Shown: positions 13,177 to 16,372 of the stretch, piece by piece
Numbering within the stretch: position 1 is the first letter of the stretch
How the letters are laid out: each line of letters begins with the position of its first letter
Assembly (NCBI GenBank): GCA_934402055.1
Contig: CAKRTC010000036.1
Location: 1 to 16,372, forward strand
DNA from: an uncultured Lachnospiraceae bacterium
Lineage (GTDB): Bacteria; Bacillota; Clostridia; Lachnospirales; Lachnospiraceae
Direction of reading: 5' to 3'
DNA length: 16,372 nt
Program-made: the position numbers and the translations under genes
Notes under the pieces: generated by a model
The model's input: the letters and a program-made list of their open reading frames with translations, nothing else
What the model was told of the DNA's origin: nothing
Database searches by the model: none

Positions 13177-13637
13177 TGAGCCAGGTTACAGAATACAGCG
13201 ATAAGGTCATAGACCATTTCATGAATCCGAGAAATGTCGGAGAGATAGAGAACGCAAGCGGAGTAGGTACAGTAGGTAACGCTAAGTGCGGAGACATCAT
13301 GAGAATGTATCTTGATGTAGACGATAACGGTGTTATCAGAGACTGTAAGTTCAAGACCTTCGGCTGCGGAGCAGCTGTTGCAACAAGCAGCATGGCAACA
13401 GAGATGGTTATCGGTAAGACCGTACAGGAAGCCTTAAAGGTAACAAACAAGGCAGTAATGGAGGCGCTCGACGGACTTCCGAAGGTTAAGATCCATTGCT
13501 CACTTCTCGCCGAAGAAGCAATCCACGCAGCACTTTGGGACTACGCAAAGAAACACAATATCGAGATAGAAGGCCTCAAAGAACCCGTCAACGACATTGA
13601 CGAAACCGAAGAATTTTACAAGATGGAAGAAGAATAA
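13176..13637 (+). CDS. iscU: IscU/NifU-like Fe-S scaffold protein
   Basis: A 153-residue scaffold on which [Fe-S] clusters are built from NifS sulfur. The three ligand cysteines are Cys38 (AKCGD, with Asp40), Cys64 (TFGCGAA) and Cys108 (KIHCSLLAEE). Only the N-terminal IscU domain of NifU is present, followed by an acidic tail (about residues 130-153) instead of the ferredoxin and Nfu domains of full NifU. GAAGGAGG (13161-13168) precedes the ATG, which overlaps the nifS stop by one base. No hscA, hscB, iscA or fdx follows, so this is the minimal two-gene ISC unit common in clostridia. Confidence 0.94.
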   Translation: MSQVTEYSDKVIDHFMNPRNVGEIENASGVGTVGNAKCGDIMRMYLDVDDNGVIRDCKFKTFGCGAAVATSSMATEMVIGKTVQEALKVTNKAVMEALDGLPKVKIHCSLLAEEAIHAALWDYAKKHNIEIEGLKEPVNDIDETEEFYKMEEE

Positions 13638-13654
13638 AAAACCATCCGAAACAC

Positions 13655-13685
13655 AAAAGCAGTCGGGCAACGCTCGACTGCTTTT
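13655..13685. terminator. Bidirectional-type terminator after iscU
   Basis: AAAAGCAGTCG (13655-13665) and CGACTGCTTTT (13675-13685) are perfect complements, and three more pairs close the stem over an AAC loop. The A-run before and T-run after give terminator character on both strands. It ends the nifS-iscU transcript. Confidence 0.88.
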
Positions 13686-13696
13686 CGGTAGGAACG

Positions 13697-13814
13697 GCAT
13701 GAGCAGCGTAAAAATACAGACGGGCTGCTTCAGTTGCTTGCAACATGAAGCAGTACGGCTGTATTTTGCAGGGCGCAGCCAGTGCCGATGCAAAGCATCG
13801 GACGCTGCTCATGC
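13697..13814. repeat. Cloverleaf-like inverted-repeat element before rarA
   Basis: Perfect 13-base outer arms GCATGAGCAGCGT (13697-13709) and ACGCTGCTCATGC (13802-13814) enclose at least two strong hairpins. The first is AAAATACAG (13711-13719) with CTGTATTTT (13759-13767), continued inside by CTGCTTCA/TGAAGCAG and GTTGC/GCAAC. The second is CCGATGC (13785-13791) with GCATCGG (13795-13801). A small GGC/GCC hairpin sits at 13772-13780. A T-run (13820-13826) follows, just before the rarA ribosome site. It could be a miniature mobile or repeat element or a folded RNA leader of rarA. Confidence 0.65.
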
Positions 13815-13840
13815 TAAACTTTTTTTGTGAAGGAAACGAC

Positions 13841-15229
13841 ATGGATCTCTTTGATTATATGAGAGAAAAGAAAACCGAGACCGAAGGACCTCTTGCCTCC
13901 CGTTTAAGACCGGAGACACTTGATGAGATAGTCGGACAGGAGCATATCCTAGCCAAGGATAAGCTGCTTTATCGTGCCATAAAAGCAGATAAATTAGGCT
14001 CAGTTATATTGTTCGGACCTCCGGGAACCGGCAAGACCACTATAGCCAAGGTAATAGCGCATACTACCAATGCCGAGTTCAAACAGCTTAATGCCACTAC
14101 ATCCGGCAAGAAGGATATGGAGGAGGTAGTACAGACAGCCAAGCAGAATCTTGCGGGCTTTGGAAGTAAGACCATACTCTTTATCGACGAGATACATCGT
14201 TTCAATAAGGCACAGCAGGACTATCTGCTCCCCTTTGTAGAAGACGGAACAATAACGCTCATAGGTGCAACCACGGAGAATCCTTACTTTGAGGTGAACC
14301 GTGCTTTGCTTTCGAGATCACGTTTGTTCGAGCTTAAGCCGTTAACGTCTGAAAATATCAGGACGCTCATTATTCGTGCAGTCACGGATGAGAAAAAAGG
14401 CATGGGTATGTATCATGCATATATCGATGACAATGCTGCCGACTTCTTAAGTGATATTTCCGAGGGAGATGCAAGATCGGCTTTAAATGCTATAGAGCTT
14501 GCTGTACTTACTACAGATCCCGATCCTGACGGACGTATACATCTGACTTTAGACATAATGCAGGAGTGCATACAAAAACGCGCCATCGGATATGATAAGG
14601 ATGGAAATGCGCATTACGATACTATCTCTGCATTTATCAAGAGTATGAGAGGTTCGGATCCTGATGCGGCGGTATATTATCTTGCACGTATGCTTGAAGC
14701 CGGCGAGGATATTAAATTTATAGCAAGACGCATCATGATCTGTGCTTCCGAGGATGTCGGAAATGCAGACCCGATGGCGCTTGTGCTGGCAACCAACGCT
14801 TCACTTGCGATTGAACGTGTAGGGCTTCCTGAGGCGAAAATAATCCTTTCCCAGGCGGCAAGCTATGTCGCATCGGCACCAAAGTCAAATGCCTGTGTAA
14901 GAGCAATCGACGAGGCAGAAGCCATAGTGCGCAGGACAGGCAATCTCCCTATTCCTTCATATCTGAGAGATATTCATTACGAAGAGGGAACACAGCCCGG
15001 AAACGGAGACGGAAGCTTTGCAGGCAACGGTACAGGCTACAAGTATGCTCACAACTTCCCGGGGCATTATGTGAAACAGCAATATCTGCCGGATGCGGTC
15101 AAGGATGAACATATCTACATACCGACTGTTAACGGCTATGAAAAAGATATCTGTGAATACTTCGATAGGATAGGCAGGGACTACGAGCGTGATTCACAGC
15201 CGGGCTATACGCCGGAGCATTTCATGTAA
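13841..15229 (+). CDS. rarA: RarA/MgsA replication-associated recombination AAA+ ATPase
   Basis: A 462-residue ATPase related to clamp loaders and RuvB that acts at stalled replication forks. The Walker A motif is GPPGTGKTT (59-67), Walker B LFIDEIHR (113-120), and sensor 1 lies in GATTENP (142-148); the arginine-finger region reads LLSRSRLFEL. The C-terminal part has the RarA tetramerisation signature (SMRGSDPDAAVYYLARMLEAGED, then AIVRRTGNLPIPSYLRD). The ATG at 13841 is preferred to an in-frame ATG at 13745, because GAAGGA sits six bases upstream, the fold begins there (MDLFDYM), and the longer version would read through the inverted-repeat element. No clear promoter is visible between the iscU terminator and the gene. 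Confidence 0.96.
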   Translation: MDLFDYMREKKTETEGPLASRLRPETLDEIVGQEHILAKDKLLYRAIKADKLGSVILFGPPGTGKTTIAKVIAHTTNAEFKQLNATTSGKKDMEEVVQTAKQNLAGFGSKTILFIDEIHRFNKAQQDYLLPFVEDGTITLIGATTENPYFEVNRALLSRSRLFELKPLTSENIRTLIIRAVTDEKKGMGMYHAYIDDNAADFLSDISEGDARSALNAIELAVLTTDPDPDGRIHLTLDIMQECIQKRAIGYDKDGNAHYDTISAFIKSMRGSDPDAAVYYLARMLEAGEDIKFIARRIMICASEDVGNADPMALVLATNASLAIERVGLPEAKIILSQAASYVASAPKSNACVRAIDEAEAIVRRTGNLPIPSYLRDIHYEEGTQPGNGDGSFAGNGTGYKYAHNFPGHYVKQQYLPDAVKDEHIYIPTVNGYEKDICEYFDRIGRDYERDSQPGYTPEHFM

Positions 15230-15250
15230 TAATTCAGTAATTATTAATAT
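15227..15250 (+). terminator. Weak AT-rich hairpin at the rarA stop
   Basis: TAATAATT (15227-15234) and AATTATTA (15239-15246) are perfect complements with a four-base loop, and the first base of the stem is the stop codon. ATATTTTC follows. The stem has no G-C pairs, so termination would be weak. A second hairpin (TATTGATAAT with ATTATCAGTA, about 15269-15293) follows and lacks a T-run. No convincing promoter for the lipoprotein gene was found in 15230-15341. Confidence 0.3.
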
Positions 15251-15341
15251 TTTCTATATGGAAACAGTATTGATAATGGTGTATTATCAGTAAACGCGTA
15301 CAGAGATAAAACGCATGATTATATAAAACGGAGAGATTAAA

Positions 15342-16220
15342 ATGAAGAAAATAGCTTTGATTATCGGTATTTCGGCTATGCTCGCACTTACAGCCTGCGG
15401 CGGCAATAAGAAGGAAAATGTTCAGACAGAAGCAGCAACTCAGGAGACAACCGCAGCTGAGACAACATCAATGGGAGACTATACCCAGGTATCACTTCCG
15501 GAGGAGTATGAGCCGGCATTCTACGAAGGAACCGTAAGCGATTATACAGGTAACTTCATCACTATTAACGGAGAGAACGGAGAGCTGAAGTTTGATCTTG
15601 AAGGGGCAGAACTTCCGGAGGACACAACTATCATTCGAGGATGTTATGTAGAGGTTTCTTATGCAGATGCTGCGGAGAACGGAACTTATCCTGCAGACGG
15701 ACTTTCTCTTCTTAACGATAATGAGCAGCTTGCTCAGGAGGAGAACAGAGATCCTGTCATCTACGGCAAGCTTCAGGTAATGGATATCAATGAGCTTGAG
15801 ATAGTTGATGATGCAGGCAGAACTATAGATTTCGATAACTCGATCTCAAGAGTTGTTTCATTCGCAGACCTCAAGGCAGGTGACAATGTTATCGTTACCT
15901 ATGCCGGAAGCGTCTACAAAAATGAGGAAGATGACAGCGAAAACAGCGGTGTCTTTGACGGTGCGCCGGTAGCTATTAAGATAGTAGCAGAGGATGCTGC
16001 CAAGACAGAGGATGCCGAGGCAAATTATATCGACGGAACTGTATCGGGAATCGAAGGCAACAGGATCAATCTGTCAACAGAGATCGCAGACTTCAATTGT
16101 GAGGTTGAGGATGAGGCTATGCTTGCAGATGTTGCCGAGGAGCAGCATGTAAGAGTATATTACACAGGTTCGATTGCAGATATCGTTATCGCAGTTGAGA
16201 AGCTCGAGAAGCTTGACTGA
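15342..16220 (+). CDS. Lipoprotein with three internal beta-rich repeats, function unknown
   Basis: A 292-residue exported lipoprotein. MKKIALIIGISAMLALTAC is a signal peptide ending in a lipobox (LTAC, Cys19), followed by CGGNKKE. A Thr/Glu/Ala-rich linker (about 30-45) then leads to three similar segments. They start near residues 61 (YEGTVSDYTGNFITI), 141 (YGKLQVMDINELEIV) and 230 (IDGTVSGIEGNRINL) and each ends in a VxVxY strand (EVSYADA, VIVTYAGS, RVYYTGS). This is the pattern of small beta barrels such as OB-like or DUF-type repeats. The protein is acidic and lacks recognisable catalytic residues. GGAGAG precedes the ATG at about eight bases. It would sit on the outer face of the membrane. 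I do not recognise a named family. Confidence 0.88.
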   Translation: MKKIALIIGISAMLALTACGGNKKENVQTEAATQETTAAETTSMGDYTQVSLPEEYEPAFYEGTVSDYTGNFITINGENGELKFDLEGAELPEDTTIIRGCYVEVSYADAAENGTYPADGLSLLNDNEQLAQEENRDPVIYGKLQVMDINELEIVDDAGRTIDFDNSISRVVSFADLKAGDNVIVTYAGSVYKNEEDDSENSGVFDGAPVAIKIVAEDAAKTEDAEANYIDGTVSGIEGNRINLSTEIADFNCEVEDEAMLADVAEEQHVRVYYTGSIADIVIAVEKLEKLD

Positions 16221-16266
16221 TGATCTCGGTGAATCATCCGGATATATCAATTAATAATAATCACAT

Positions 16267-16302
16267 GGAGGTGATCGTCAAAAATGGCGGTTACCTCTTT
16301 TT
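16267..16302 (+). terminator. Terminator after the lipoprotein gene
   Basis: GAGGTGATCGTC (16268-16279) pairs fully, with three G-T pairs, to GGCGGTTACCTC (16286-16297) over a six-base loop and is followed by TTTTT (16298-16302). This is a standard intrinsic terminator. Confidence 0.88.
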
Positions 16303-16304
16303 GT

Positions 16305-16372
16305 TTGCGCGCCATGGGCGCGCTCTAACGGGTGAAAGTCCCAAACACACCTAGGCAACGAGGAAGTGTATA
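16305..16372 (+). mobile_element. Probable 5' end of a group II intron (cut by the window edge)
   Basis: Directly after the terminator T-run the sequence reads TTGCGC, then a perfect 7-base hairpin GCGCGCC-ATG-GGCGCGC (16307-16323), then CTAACGGGTGAAAGTCCC (16325-16342). GGGTGAAAGTCCC close to a 5' hairpin is characteristic of domain I of bacterial group II introns. Group IIC introns preferentially insert just behind intrinsic terminator hairpins, which is exactly this placement. The exact first base is uncertain because the usual start is GTGCG. Neither the reverse-transcriptase gene nor domains V and VI lie within the window. Confidence 0.65.

Noticed and set aside
13738..13766. TTGCAA with TGTATT or GTATTT as a rarA promoter inside the cloverleaf element
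   Set aside because: The -10 match is poor and both parts belong to base-paired arms, so the similarity is probably accidental.
13745..13840. Upstream in-frame extension of rarA (32 extra residues)
   Set aside because: The ATG at 13745 lies inside the inverted-repeat element, lacks a ribosome site and encodes a non-conserved stretch. The ATG at 13841 has GAAGGA at good spacing and begins with the family N-terminus.
1..16372. CRISPR arrays, tRNA or rRNA genes, transposase genes
   Set aside because: No regularly spaced direct repeats, tRNA-like cloverleaf with CCA-type acceptor, rRNA signature or transposase frame was seen in the window.

Overview
The window looks like chromosomal DNA of an anaerobic Firmicute, most likely a Lachnospiraceae-type Clostridium relative. 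The support is moderate base composition with strong AGGAGG-type ribosome sites, a HrcA/CIRCE heat-shock operator, a short clostridial-type ThiF, a minimal NifS/IscU pair under a divergent Rrf2 regulator, and an IlvD-type dehydratase whose motifs fit the oxygen-labile [4Fe-4S] form. The taxonomic call is inference; no rRNA or tRNA gene is present.

Layout. (1) 1-98: tail of an unidentified plus-strand gene. (2) 132-5580: an accessory-looking metabolic cluster with a FadR-type GntR regulator, a minus-strand tautomerase, a nitroreductase-fold protein, a BCCT transporter resembling CaiT, and an IlvD/Edd-family dehydratase. Two nested palindromes containing TTGTATACAA, a good match to FadR-family operators, sit on the promoter of the nitroreductase gene. 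This ties the regulator to the cluster. (3) 5629-9498: a thiamine thiazole operon, thiS-thiF-thiG-thiH-thiE/tenI, behind a TPP riboswitch with a strong intrinsic terminator and a further structured element. (4) 9499-10886, minus strand: hsp20 followed by the bL25/Ctc gene, behind a promoter overlapped by a CIRCE element. (5) 11130-13685: an Rrf2 regulator (minus) divergent from nifS-iscU (plus), with clear promoters both ways and a hairpin-rich nifS leader. (6) 13697-15229: rarA, preceded by a cloverleaf-like inverted-repeat element. (7) 15342-16302: a lipoprotein with three internal repeats and its terminator. (8) From about 16305 to the window edge: what looks like the 5' end of a group II intron placed directly behind that terminator.

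How it fits together. The thi genes make the thiazole half of thiamine, and sulfur for ThiS is normally supplied by a cysteine desulfurase such as the NifS encoded nearby. ThiH and the IlvD-like dehydratase need Fe-S clusters, which NifS/IscU build under Rrf2 control. The least explained parts are the regulator/tautomerase/nitroreductase/BCCT/IlvD cluster, whose substrate cannot be read from the sequence, and several long-range structured intergenic elements (near 1306, 5874, 11836 and 13697).
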